NCBI GenBank assembly: GCA_041738295.1
Contig: JBGSQC010000309.1
Location: 1-16,047 of the forward strand
DNA length: 16,047 nt
Direction of reading: 5' to 3'
Origin: Zhengella sp041738295
GTDB lineage: Bacteria; Pseudomonadota; Alphaproteobacteria; Rhizobiales; Rhizobiaceae
This document shows positions 1-6,573 of this stretch, one piece after another. Every line of letters begins with the position of its first letter. The first letter of the stretch is position 1. The position numbers and the translations under genes are program-made. The notes under the pieces were generated by a model. It did not search any database and was not told where the DNA came from. It saw only the letters and a program-made list of their open reading frames with translations.

Positions 1-827
1 ATCACCGGCGTATCATCGGGCAGTGGCTCTGTCGCGCCAATGAACGAGCCGATCGGCATCACATGGGCAGCCGATACCGGTTCGCAGGCACCGCCATAGG
101 CGTTTACCGCCACAAGTGCCTTGGCGGCGGTCACGGTTCCGGTTGCAGTTTCCGCAACCACCTTGCCGCCTTGCGGCGAGAGCTTGGTGACCTTGGTGTT
201 CTCGAAGATCGCAACGCCTGCTTTCGCGGCAGCTTTGCCGAGGCCGACCAGGAACTTCAGCGGATGAATATGGCCGGTGCCCATGTCGCGCGTTCCGCCG
301 AGATAGCGCGTCGAGCCGAGGCGTCTTGCGGTCTCGGCCTTGTCCATCCATGAAAGGTGAGGGTAGCCGTAGCGCTCGGCCATGATCTCCGGATGCGCCT
401 GATAATCCTTCAGGTAGGAGGGCTTGTGCACCACCGACATCTGGCCGGGGACATACTCCATGTCGATGCCATGGGCCTCGGCAAAGGTTAGCATGTGCGC
501 CTTGGCGTCTTCCGCCATGCCGAACAGCGCACGCGTCCGCTCGATCCCGACGTCAGGTTCCAGTTCTTCCACCCAGGCGCGCTGCCCGGTGCCGAACTGG
601 CCACCATTGCGCCCTGATGCTCCATCGCCGAGGCGCGCCTGCTCCAGCAGGGTAACGGACAATCCCTTGGACGCCAGATGGAATGCTGCCGACAGGCCTG
701 TGAAGCCGCCGCCGATGACAAGCACGTCGCAGGTCCGCGATCCGTCGAGCGACGGGTACTCCGGCCGGTCACCGGCACTTGCTTCATACCAGGAAATGCC
801 CGGCGAAATGGGGGACTGGTAAGTCAT
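1..827 (-). CDS. puuB: Gamma-glutamylputrescine oxidase-like FAD amine oxidase (partial, C-terminus off the window)
   Basis: Partial gene reading off the left edge; 275 codons are visible. The frame starts at ATG 827-825 (MTYQSPISPG). Seen: a dinucleotide-binding motif VIGGGFTG at residues 37-44, followed by an acidic residue ending the second strand (LLEQ, E62), then GDGASGRNGGQ at about residues 67-77. This arrangement is typical of DAO-family flavoproteins of the PuuB type. A further motif, GTGHIHPLKF, lies in the middle of the domain. Family members are about 425-430 residues, so roughly 150 C-terminal residues are missing. PuuB oxidises gamma-glutamylputrescine to gamma-glutamyl-aminobutyraldehyde, giving ammonia and hydrogen peroxide, in the cytoplasm. 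The gene lies 16 bp after a glutamine-synthetase-like ligase on the same strand, the expected enzyme pair, and probably shares its transcript. Other DAO-family amine oxidases cannot be excluded on sequence alone, but the context favours polyamine use. Confidence 0.85.
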   Translation of the reverse strand, partial: MTYQSPISPGISWYEASAGDRPEYPSLDGSRTCDVLVIGGGFTGLSAAFHLASKGLSVTLLEQARLGDGASGRNGGQFGTGQRAWVEELEPDVGIERTRALFGMAEDAKAHMLTFAEAHGIDMEYVPGQMSVVHKPSYLKDYQAHPEIMAERYGYPHLSWMDKAETARRLGSTRYLGGTRDMGTGHIHPLKFLVGLGKAAAKAGVAIFENTKVTKLSPQGGKVVAETATGTVTAAKALVAVNAYGGACEPVSAAHVMPIGSFIGATEPLPDDTPV

Positions 828-843
828 GGATTCACCAGTCCGG

Positions 844-2274
844 TCAAACGTTCAACAGCAGGAATTCACGCTCCCACGGGCTGATCACCTGCATGAAAGT
901 CTCGAATTCCTCGCGCTTGATGGCCGCATAGGTCGAGGCAAAGGAGGAGCCGAGCATCTCGCAGAGCAGCTTGTCGCCTTCGAACAGGTTCGTCGCCTCG
1001 ATCAGGCCGCGCGGCAGTTCGATCTGGGAATCATTGACCGTGCTGCCCGTTGGCTCGTCCGGCAGGATCTTCTGCTGCAGGCCGATCAGCCCGCAGGCAA
1101 GTGACGCCGCCAGCGCCAGATAGGGATTGGCATCCGATCCCGGAATTCGGTTCTCGACGCGCCGCGCGCCCGGATCGGAGCGCGGAACACGCAGCGCCGT
1201 CGTTCGGTTGTCATAGCCCCAGCGAACATTCACCGGGGCGGACATTCCCTTGGTCAGGCGGCGGTAGGAATTCACATAGGGCGCAAACAGCACCAGCGCA
1301 TTGGGAACATGGCGCTGCATGCCGCCAATGAAATGGCGGAACGCGTCGCTCTCGCTGCCATCGGTATTGGTGAAAATGTTGCGCCCGGTCTTCTTGTCAA
1401 CGATTGACTGGTGGATGTGCATCGCCGAACCTGGCTGGCCCTGGATCGGCTTGGCCATGAAAGTGGCATACATGTCGTGCTTCAGCGCAGCTTCGCGGAT
1501 GGTGCGCTTGAACATGAACACCTGGTCGGAAAGCTCCACCGGATCACCGTGGCGTAAGTTGATTTCGAGCTGGCCCGCACCCTCTTCGTGGATCAGCGTA
1601 TCGATCTCGAGGCCCTGTGCTTCCGAGAAATGGTAGATGTCGTCGATCAGTTCGTCGAACTCGTTGATGCCCGCAATCGAATAGCCTTGGCCACCGCCGA
1701 TAGGTCTGCCCGAGCGGCCAAGCGGCGGCGTCAACGGATAATCCGGATCGGTGTTTTTGGAAACCAGATAGAATTCGATTTCCGGTGCGACGACAGGCTT
1801 GAGCCCAGCCTTGTTGTAGGCTGCGACCACGCGCCTCAGCACATTGCGCGGCGTGAACTCGACATGGCGACCGTCCTGGTGGACGAGATCACAGATGACT
1901 TGCGCAGTCGGATCGGTTTCCCAAGGCACGACTGCCAGCGTTGAAAGATCCGGCATCAGCTTCAGGTCACCGTCATCCTCGGGATAGGTAAAGCTCTCGC
2001 TGTCGTCAGGGTAGCCGCCCGAAATCGTTGCCATGAACACCGCTGACGGAAGCGCCAGTGAGGTGTTGGAGGTGAATTTCTTGGACGGCATCATCTTGCC
2101 ACGGGCAACGCCGGCCTGGTCCGGCGTGATGCACTCGATGTCCTCGATGCCGCGCCACTGAAGCCATTCGCCGGCTTCCTTCCAGTTTTTCACACCGCGC
2201 TGGTTTTTGAGGAATTTGGGCGCGCGGGGGCGTTTTGCGGCCGGAGTGCGGACGTCCTGTTTCTCAGAGCTCAT
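844..2274 (-). CDS. puuA: Glutamine synthetase family ligase, probable gamma-glutamylpolyamine synthetase
   Basis: A 476-residue protein when started at ATG 2274; a TTG immediately upstream (2277) is in frame and would add one residue. Glutamine-synthetase-fold residues are present: EIEF (E165, E167), GAGQLEINL with E237, the ATP-binding signature KPIQGQPGSAMHIHQS (275-290, H286 and H288), NSYRRL (335-340), DNRTTALRVP (355-364) and ENRIPGSDANPYL (374-386). The adenylylation-loop tyrosine motif of nitrogen-assimilating GSI is not seen, so this is a catabolic GS-like ligase rather than GlnA. The family joins the gamma-carboxylate of glutamate to an amine (putrescine, spermidine, other amines) with ATP hydrolysis. 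The neighbouring oxidase gene 16 bp downstream and the polyamine importer in the window support polyamine work. The protein differs clearly from the second ligase at 5016-6461 and matches E. coli PuuA less well, so its amine substrate could differ. Confidence 0.85.
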   Translation of the reverse strand: MSSEKQDVRTPAAKRPRAPKFLKNQRGVKNWKEAGEWLQWRGIEDIECITPDQAGVARGKMMPSKKFTSNTSLALPSAVFMATISGGYPDDSESFTYPEDDGDLKLMPDLSTLAVVPWETDPTAQVICDLVHQDGRHVEFTPRNVLRRVVAAYNKAGLKPVVAPEIEFYLVSKNTDPDYPLTPPLGRSGRPIGGGQGYSIAGINEFDELIDDIYHFSEAQGLEIDTLIHEEGAGQLEINLRHGDPVELSDQVFMFKRTIREAALKHDMYATFMAKPIQGQPGSAMHIHQSIVDKKTGRNIFTNTDGSESDAFRHFIGGMQRHVPNALVLFAPYVNSYRRLTKGMSAPVNVRWGYDNRTTALRVPRSDPGARRVENRIPGSDANPYLALAASLACGLIGLQQKILPDEPTGSTVNDSQIELPRGLIEATNLFEGDKLLCEMLGSSFASTYAAIKREEFETFMQVISPWEREFLLLNV

Positions 2275-2304
2275 CAATCACCGGGAATCTGGTTTGGATT
2301 GGTG

Positions 2305-2310
2305 AGTATA
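2305..2310 (-). promoter_or_regulatory. Possible -10 element for the puuA-puuB unit
   Basis: On the minus strand this reads TATACT, five of six matches to the sigma70 -10 consensus. It would place a transcription start about 24 bases before the puuA ATG. The upstream -35 is poor (TTCCAA at 18-bp spacing is the best I see), so this is a weak prediction. Read-through from the receiver gene about 100 bp upstream is an alternative. Confidence 0.3.
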
Positions 2311-2375
2311 GAGCCATGGCGGAGGAAATTGGAAGCCCTGCCGGCAAGGCAAAGGCTGAGGCTGGTATCCGGCCT

Positions 2376-2762
2376 CTATTTCCCGAGAAGGCGGTGAATG
2401 GCGGCCTCGAGCTTGTCAGACGTCATCGGCTTGTCGACGAAATAGTCCGCTGCCATTTCCCTTTGTTCGCCGGCGTCGGTGATCATGAGCACCTTCGGTC
2501 GGTTTTCATTGGCCAGCATGTTGAGGATCTTTTCGCAGCCGACGGTCTTGCCGGTGCAGTCGATGATGACTGCACTCGGACGCGCATCATTGAAAGTGGG
2601 GTTGGAGAAGGTCAGGAACCGGCATTTCAGGCCGAGCCGGGCCAGGGTTCCTGACAGGACAACCCGGTTGACCGGACTGTCGGTTAGAATGACGATCTGA
2701 TGACCGGCATTGCTGTCCGGCATATCGTTGTTGATTGAGGGGGCATTTTCGATTGGGGGCAT
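2376..2762 (-). CDS. Small stand-alone response-regulator receiver-like protein
   Basis: A 128-residue product from ATG 2762. A longer form from GTG 2804 (142 residues) and a shorter one from ATG 2723 are possible, and none of the starts has a good ribosome binding site. The fold pattern is that of a CheY-like receiver. Strand 1, IVILTDSPVNR, carries D28 where receivers normally have an adjacent acidic pair. D68 in VIID is the likely phospho-acceptor, T95 in LMITDAG the switch threonine, and K111-P112 in VDKP the conserved lysine. No output domain follows. The helix after strand 1 (VLSGTLARLG) resembles ordinary receivers. No histidine kinase is visible in the window. The gene lies about 100 bp upstream of puuA on the same strand and could be co-transcribed. 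Whether it is phosphorylated is unknown; the single acidic residue in the metal site is unusual. Confidence 0.7.
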   Translation of the reverse strand: MPPIENAPSINNDMPDSNAGHQIVILTDSPVNRVVLSGTLARLGLKCRFLTFSNPTFNDARPSAVIIDCTGKTVGCEKILNMLANENRPKVLMITDAGEQREMAADYFVDKPMTSDKLEAAIHRLLGK

Positions 2763-2912
2763 GATCACACACTGCTTGCACTGGTTGCAAACAATAGCAA
2801 TCACCCGTTAACGAAAGGTTCCACGTCAACTACCCACGCGCGACTGAATGGGTTGCGCAGAGTGCAGGTTGCGATCTGAATGCCGGCGCATGTCTGCGCC
2901 GGCAGCAGGACA

Positions 2913-3167
2913 TCACTCTTCCGATGTGCTTCCCGTCGAGTTGGTCACGATCACCGGAATGAGCAGATCGCCCCAGTTGCCATTGCCGCAATGGTGGCGG
3001 GCAGAGCGCACGAGTTCGACCGACACGCCGGCTTCGACCGCCTTCATGACAGACTGGTTCAGGCGGTGCAGGTCGTTTGCGACCATGCGGATGACCGACT
3101 GCTGGTCCATGGTCATCGCCGAAGCCTGCTCTTCAGCGCGCTCCTTGACGCGGGTTCTCGGTGCCAT
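2913..3167 (-). CDS. 84-residue conserved-looking protein of unknown function
   Basis: Start chosen at ATG 3167 because GAGGAG (3175-3180) lies seven bases upstream of it. The frame stays open further 5' but has no better start. The product begins with a basic, charged segment (MAPRTRVKERAEEQ). A predicted helical middle region follows (DQQSVIRMVANDLHRLNQ), then a C-terminal part with VELVRSARHHCGNGNWGDLL, which contains adjacent histidines and a cysteine. No signal peptide or membrane helix is visible, so it is probably cytoplasmic. I do not recognise a named family. It is divergent from the ScfR-type regulator and lies about 150 bp upstream of the receiver gene on the same strand. Confidence 0.65.
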   Translation of the reverse strand: MAPRTRVKERAEEQASAMTMDQQSVIRMVANDLHRLNQSVMKAVEAGVSVELVRSARHHCGNGNWGDLLIPVIVTNSTGSTSEE

Positions 3168-3174
3168 TCTTCGT

Positions 3175-3180
3175 CTCCTC
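3175..3180 (-). promoter_or_regulatory. Ribosome binding site fixing the start of the 84-residue gene
   Basis: GAGGAG on the minus strand, seven bases before ATG 3167. It is the only strong site in the open frame, and it rules against the longer reading that begins at 3278. Confidence 0.6.
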
Positions 3181-3238
3181 GTTGCCCCTCGGGGCTGATT
3201 GTCCGGGTCCGGTAACGGATTACGTCTGCCTCGGGACC

Positions 3239-3245
3239 TTTGCAA
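3239..3245. promoter_or_regulatory. TTTGCAA motif in the divergent intergenic region
   Basis: TTTGCAA with a palindromic TTGCAA core, between the 84-residue gene and the ScfR-type regulator. ScfR-family proteins are reported to bind TTTGCAAA-like sites (PccR of Rhodobacter, from memory). Assignment as an operator is inference. The reverse complement also reads as a weak -35 (TTGCAA) for the minus-strand gene. Confidence 0.3.
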
Positions 3246-3374
3246 GGGTTTCGCGTGACGAATGTCCCTCATCAACAAGGCCTGAAGCCATGAGAGAACG
3301 CTATCTGCATGGTGGGATTGAAGCGAGGAAAATCAGGGCTGACCGGGCGACAATCGGGTCACGCTGTGTTGCCT

Positions 3375-3403
3375 TTGACAGGCGGGGCCTGTAAATGTGT
3401 AAA
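3375..3403 (+). promoter_or_regulatory. Sigma70-type promoter of the ScfR-type regulator
   Basis: A perfect -35 TTGACA (3375-3380), a 17-bp spacer and -10 TGTAAA (3398-3403, four of six consensus bases). Transcription would start near 3410, leaving an untranslated leader of about 65 bases before GTG 3475. The hexamer TGTAAA occurs at 3390, 3398, 3407 and 3434, so the promoter is embedded in a cluster of near-direct repeats. Confidence 0.55.
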
Positions 3404-3427
3404 GATTGTAAAACACACATGATCAGC

Positions 3428-3452
3428 GTGACGTGTAAAGTTTTGTCACGTC
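3428..3452. promoter_or_regulatory. Inverted repeat in the leader of the ScfR-type regulator
   Basis: GTGAC (3428-3432) and GTCAC (3445-3449) flank 12 bases. Read two bases over, GACGTG (3430-3435) and CACGTC (3447-3452) also form perfect arms. It lies between the predicted transcription start and the ribosome binding site, where a repressor or autoregulator could act. A similar GTGAC/GTCAC pair precedes the ligase at 5016. Confidence 0.4.
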
Positions 3453-3474
3453 CACAGGCTTTGCTGGAGGACAG

Positions 3475-4923
3475 GTGGCTGAACAAAAGATCTTTGTCGG
3501 ACCCCGCATCCGGCGCATCCGCAACGCCAAGGGGCTGACCCAGACTGCCATGGCGGATGCTCTCGGCATTTCGCCGTCCTATCTGAACCTGATCGAGCGC
3601 AACCAGCGCCCTCTGACCGTTCAGCTCATTTTGAAGCTGGCATCCGTGTTCAAGGTCGATCCCGATGAATTGCAGGGCGAGGCCGGTGCGTCGCTGACCG
3701 CCTTGCGCGAAGTCTTCGCAGATCCGCTGCTCGCTGGCGAATTGCCCGGCGATCATGAACTGGTCGAGATTGCGGAGGCTGCCCCCAATGTGTCCTCAGC
3801 TGTCGTCAAGCTCTACCGCGCCTATCGCGAGCAGGCTGAACGCCTGACCGACCTTTCCGACCTGCTGGCACGAGAGGGCAAAGCCACGGCCTTGTCGGGT
3901 GCGCGCCTGCCCATTGATCAGGTTCACGAAATCCTCGAAGCCCGCGCCAATCACTTTCCGACGCTGGAATCCGAGGCCGAGGCCTTCACCAGCCTTCTGC
4001 AGCCAGGCGATGACCTGATGGCAGCGCTGAAAAGCTGGATGCGGGCGGAACTCGGCATCGGAGTGAAGGTTCTGCCGGTCGCCACAATGCCGAACTGGCG
4101 CCGCCGCTTTGACAAGCATTCGCAGCGCCTGTTCCTGTCTGAGCGCTTGTCTCCCTTTGACCAGTTGCGTGAAGTGGCGATGGAAGCCGTTCTGCTGCGC
4201 ATGAATGTTGCCATTGCGTCTGAGATCGAAAGCCTGAAGCTTTCTTCCGACGAGGCCCGCCGCATCGCCCGCTTCGAGATGGCGCGCTACGCCGCCCATG
4301 CCCTGATGATGCCGTACCAAGCCTTCCACACGGCTGCTGTGAAGGCGCGTTATGACATTGATGTTTTGCGATCCCGCTTCGGCGTTTCCTTCGAACAGGC
4401 GGCCAACCGGCTCACCATGATGGGCAGGCCGGGAATGCCCGGCATTCCGTTCTTTATGCTGGAGGTCGACAATGCCGGCCATCGCTTCCGGCGCGCCGGC
4501 GCCCAAGGCTATCCGCAGCAGCGCTTTGGCGGCATGTGCCCGAAGCTCTCCATCCATGCGGCTTTCACCCAGCCTGGACAGATCTTTGTCGAGGCGGTCG
4601 AAATGCCGGATGGCTCGGAATTCCTGACCGTTTCCCGCACGCTGGAAGGGCCGCAAGGCGCCTTCACCGAACGTCCGCGCCGCACCGCCTTGCTGCTTGG
4701 CTGCGACCTCGCCTTCAAGGACGAGATCATCTATGGCGGCGCGCTGGCCAACATGGCGCCGGGCGTGGCCGGACGCACCGGCCAGCCGGTTTCGACGCCG
4801 GTCGGACCGGCTTGCCGCCTCTGCGAACGCTCCGGCTGCCTGGCCCGTGCCGAGCCACCGATCACCCGGCCGCTCGGTCTGGACGAGATGGTGACAGGTC
4901 TTTCGGCCTTTGATTTTCAATAA
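3475..4923 (+). CDS. XRE-type transcriptional regulator of the short-chain fatty acyl-CoA regulator (ScfR) family
   Basis: 482 residues from GTG 3475, fixed by GGAGG at 3466-3470. An N-terminal XRE helix-turn-helix spans about residues 10-66 (GLTQTAMADALGISPSYLNL). A central IrrE/M78-like region follows, but the metallopeptidase HExxH is absent (the equivalent area reads FDQLREVAMEAV), as is usual in this family. The C-terminal ScfR domain contains GGMCPKLSIHAAF with C355 and a late CxxC-x4-C cluster, C447, C450 and C455. Relatives (RamB and PrpR of mycobacteria, PccR of Rhodobacter) are of similar length. They control glyoxylate, methylcitrate or propionyl-CoA genes in response to acyl-CoA status, and PrpR is reported to carry an iron-sulfur cluster on C-terminal cysteines. 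Here the gene lies between two polyamine ligase units, so its targets may include polyamine catabolism; that is inference. The exact ligand cannot be predicted. Confidence 0.88.
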   Translation: MAEQKIFVGPRIRRIRNAKGLTQTAMADALGISPSYLNLIERNQRPLTVQLILKLASVFKVDPDELQGEAGASLTALREVFADPLLAGELPGDHELVEIAEAAPNVSSAVVKLYRAYREQAERLTDLSDLLAREGKATALSGARLPIDQVHEILEARANHFPTLESEAEAFTSLLQPGDDLMAALKSWMRAELGIGVKVLPVATMPNWRRRFDKHSQRLFLSERLSPFDQLREVAMEAVLLRMNVAIASEIESLKLSSDEARRIARFEMARYAAHALMMPYQAFHTAAVKARYDIDVLRSRFGVSFEQAANRLTMMGRPGMPGIPFFMLEVDNAGHRFRRAGAQGYPQQRFGGMCPKLSIHAAFTQPGQIFVEAVEMPDGSEFLTVSRTLEGPQGAFTERPRRTALLLGCDLAFKDEIIYGGALANMAPGVAGRTGQPVSTPVGPACRLCERSGCLARAEPPITRPLGLDEMVTGLSAFDFQ

Positions 4924-4965
4924 TTCTCCCCGCCACGTCAGACACCGCTCAGCTTGACAGCCTGT

Positions 4966-4986
4966 GTGACGGGCAGGCACTGTCAC
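4966..4986. promoter_or_regulatory. Inverted repeat upstream of the second puuA-like gene
   Basis: GTGAC (4966-4970) and GTCAC (4982-4986) flank 11 bases, between the regulator's stop codon and the ligase start. Further TGAC or GTCA half-elements lie on both sides (in TTGACA at 4954-4959 and in GTGTCAAC just downstream). TTGACA could be a -35, but no good -10 follows at normal spacing. It resembles the element in the leader of the regulator gene, with one base less between the arms. Confidence 0.35.
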
Positions 4987-5015
4987 GAAAGTGTCAACAA
5001 CAGAGAGCATGAAAA

Positions 5016-6461
5016 TTGAATTCAGGGGAAACCGGAACGACCCTCACAAGCGCGAAACCGGAAGCGGCAAGAACTGGCCGACAGCGAAGCGACATCACAA
5101 CCCCTGACGGATTTGCTTCCAACGACCATCGGGCCGAATACAAGGCTTTCATGGAACTCCATCCCGATCTGGAGGCTGTTGAGTTCCTGATGGTTGACCC
5201 AAATGGCGTCATGCGGGGCAAGTGGGCTCCAGCAGATGCCTTGAAGAAAGCCTTCCAGGAAGGCGTCAACTTTCCCATGTCGCTGCATGGCCTTGATATC
5301 TGGGGCCGCGAGGTCGTGGCCACTGGCCTCCACATAGAAAGCGGTGACCAGGATGGCTATTGCCGCGCCACCCGCGGCTCGCTGGCACTTGTCCCTTGGG
5401 CCAAGCGCAAGACCGCACAAGTATTCCTCCAGACCTTCACGCCTGAAGGCGAGCCCTTCATGGCTGATCCGCGCCAAGTGCTGAAGCACAAGGTGATTGA
5501 AGCCAATGAGAAGGGCTATTATCCGGTCGTGGCTTTTGAACTGGAATTCTACCTGCTCGAACCCGGAACCGACTGGGATGATGGAATGCCGGCACCGGTT
5601 GGCGCCATGGGCGGCCCCGACCGCATGCGCATGTACGGAATGGACGATCTGGCCGAGCATCAAGCCCTGTTCGACATGATTCGCGATGCCGCTGAAGCCC
5701 AGAACCTGCCCATCGACACCATCATCAAGGAAGCCGCACCCGGCCAGTTCGAGGTGAACCTCAAGCACCGGGATGATGCACTGCGTGCAGCCGACGATGT
5801 GATCAAGCTCAAGCGGATCGTCATGGGCTGTGCCCGTGCGCACAATTTGCAGGCCACGTTCATGGCCAAGCCCTTCATCGAATATGCCGGCAGCGGCATG
5901 CACGTCCACGCATCGATCCTTGATGCCGCCGGCAAGAACATCTTCTCTGGTGAAGGTGGCCGCCAGCGACTGGAATTTGCGGTGTCCGGTCTTCTGCACA
6001 CCATGCCGGAAGCGCTTCTGATGTTCATCAACACGTGGAACGGGTTTCGCCGCATCACGCCAGGAAGCTATGCGCCGACACGCGCTGTCTGGGCCGACAA
6101 CAACCGGTCGGTTGCCGTGCGCATTCCTGTCTCCAATGAAGACAACAAGCGCATCGAGCATCGCATCTCGGGAGCCGATGCCAACCCCTATCTGGTGATG
6201 GCCGCACTCATCCAGGCCATGGTGGAGGGATTGGAAAATCGTGTTGCACCGCCACCGCCAATTGAAGGCAATGCCTATGACGAGGCCGGTCTGTCCTTGC
6301 CTGATGACATGGATGATGCGCTGAAGCTGATGGAAAAAGGGGCATTTGCCCAAAGAGCACTCGGGCCGAAACTTGCAAAGGTCTACAAGGACTTGAAGCG
6401 CACCGAGATCCTAGCATTCTGGGGTGAGATCACGCCCTTGGAGCGCACCAGTTATCTTTGA
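5016..6461 (+). CDS. puuA: Gamma-glutamylputrescine synthetase (second glutamine synthetase-like ligase)
   Basis: 481 residues if started at TTG 5016, the first possible start after an in-frame TGA at 5010-5012. ATG 5151 (AAGG a few bases upstream) would give 436 residues, so the start is uncertain. Conserved elements: DPNGVMRGK (61-69), ELEF (E175, E177), EAAPGQFEVNL (E239, E246), ATP-binding signature KPFIEYAGSGMHVHAS (285-300, H296, H298), DNNRSVAVRIP (361-371) and EHRISGADANPYLVMAA (381-397). The usual NSYRR segment reads NGFRR. No adenylylation tyrosine loop is seen. The blocks APGQFEVNL, AGSGMHVH and GADANPYLVMAA resemble E. coli PuuA more closely than those of the ligase at 844. The reaction is ATP-dependent gamma-glutamylation of putrescine in the cytoplasm. 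The gene is 112 bp upstream of potF on the same strand, linking uptake to the first catabolic step. Spermidine or another amine could also be a substrate. Confidence 0.88.
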   Translation: MNSGETGTTLTSAKPEAARTGRQRSDITTPDGFASNDHRAEYKAFMELHPDLEAVEFLMVDPNGVMRGKWAPADALKKAFQEGVNFPMSLHGLDIWGREVVATGLHIESGDQDGYCRATRGSLALVPWAKRKTAQVFLQTFTPEGEPFMADPRQVLKHKVIEANEKGYYPVVAFELEFYLLEPGTDWDDGMPAPVGAMGGPDRMRMYGMDDLAEHQALFDMIRDAAEAQNLPIDTIIKEAAPGQFEVNLKHRDDALRAADDVIKLKRIVMGCARAHNLQATFMAKPFIEYAGSGMHVHASILDAAGKNIFSGEGGRQRLEFAVSGLLHTMPEALLMFINTWNGFRRITPGSYAPTRAVWADNNRSVAVRIPVSNEDNKRIEHRISGADANPYLVMAALIQAMVEGLENRVAPPPPIEGNAYDEAGLSLPDDMDDALKLMEKGAFAQRALGPKLAKVYKDLKRTEILAFWGEITPLERTSYL

Positions 6462-6523
6462 CCAATCAGGAAATTGCCGCTTGAGCAGTTGCAAAAAGGC
6501 CAATAGTCTGACCCCAAGCGTGT

Positions 6524-6536
6524 CCGGTAAAACCGG
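6524..6536. promoter_or_regulatory. Short hairpin or operator-like repeat upstream of potF
   Basis: CCGGT-AAA-ACCGG, five-base arms with a three-base loop, in the 112-bp gap between the ligase and potF, about 37 bases before the potF start. No T-run follows, so it is not a terminator. It could be a small operator or an mRNA processing hairpin. No convincing promoter could be assigned in this gap. Confidence 0.25.
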
Positions 6537-6573
6537 GGCAAGGCACGCATAAAGTCAAATTTAGGAGCACTCG

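Noticed and set aside
424..822. Plus-strand open frame opposite puuB
   Set aside because: The minus strand here encodes the FAD-binding motif and conserved oxidase sequence, so the plus-strand frame is a shadow.
3796..5010. Long minus-strand open frame (404 codons) opposite the ScfR-type gene
   Set aside because: It is the antisense shadow of a well-supported gene in GC-rich DNA; the translation has no recognisable domain.
5022..6353. Long minus-strand open frame (443 codons) opposite the second ligase
   Set aside because: It lies entirely within a conserved glutamine-synthetase-fold gene on the other strand, and its translation is histidine- and glycine-rich shadow sequence without motifs.
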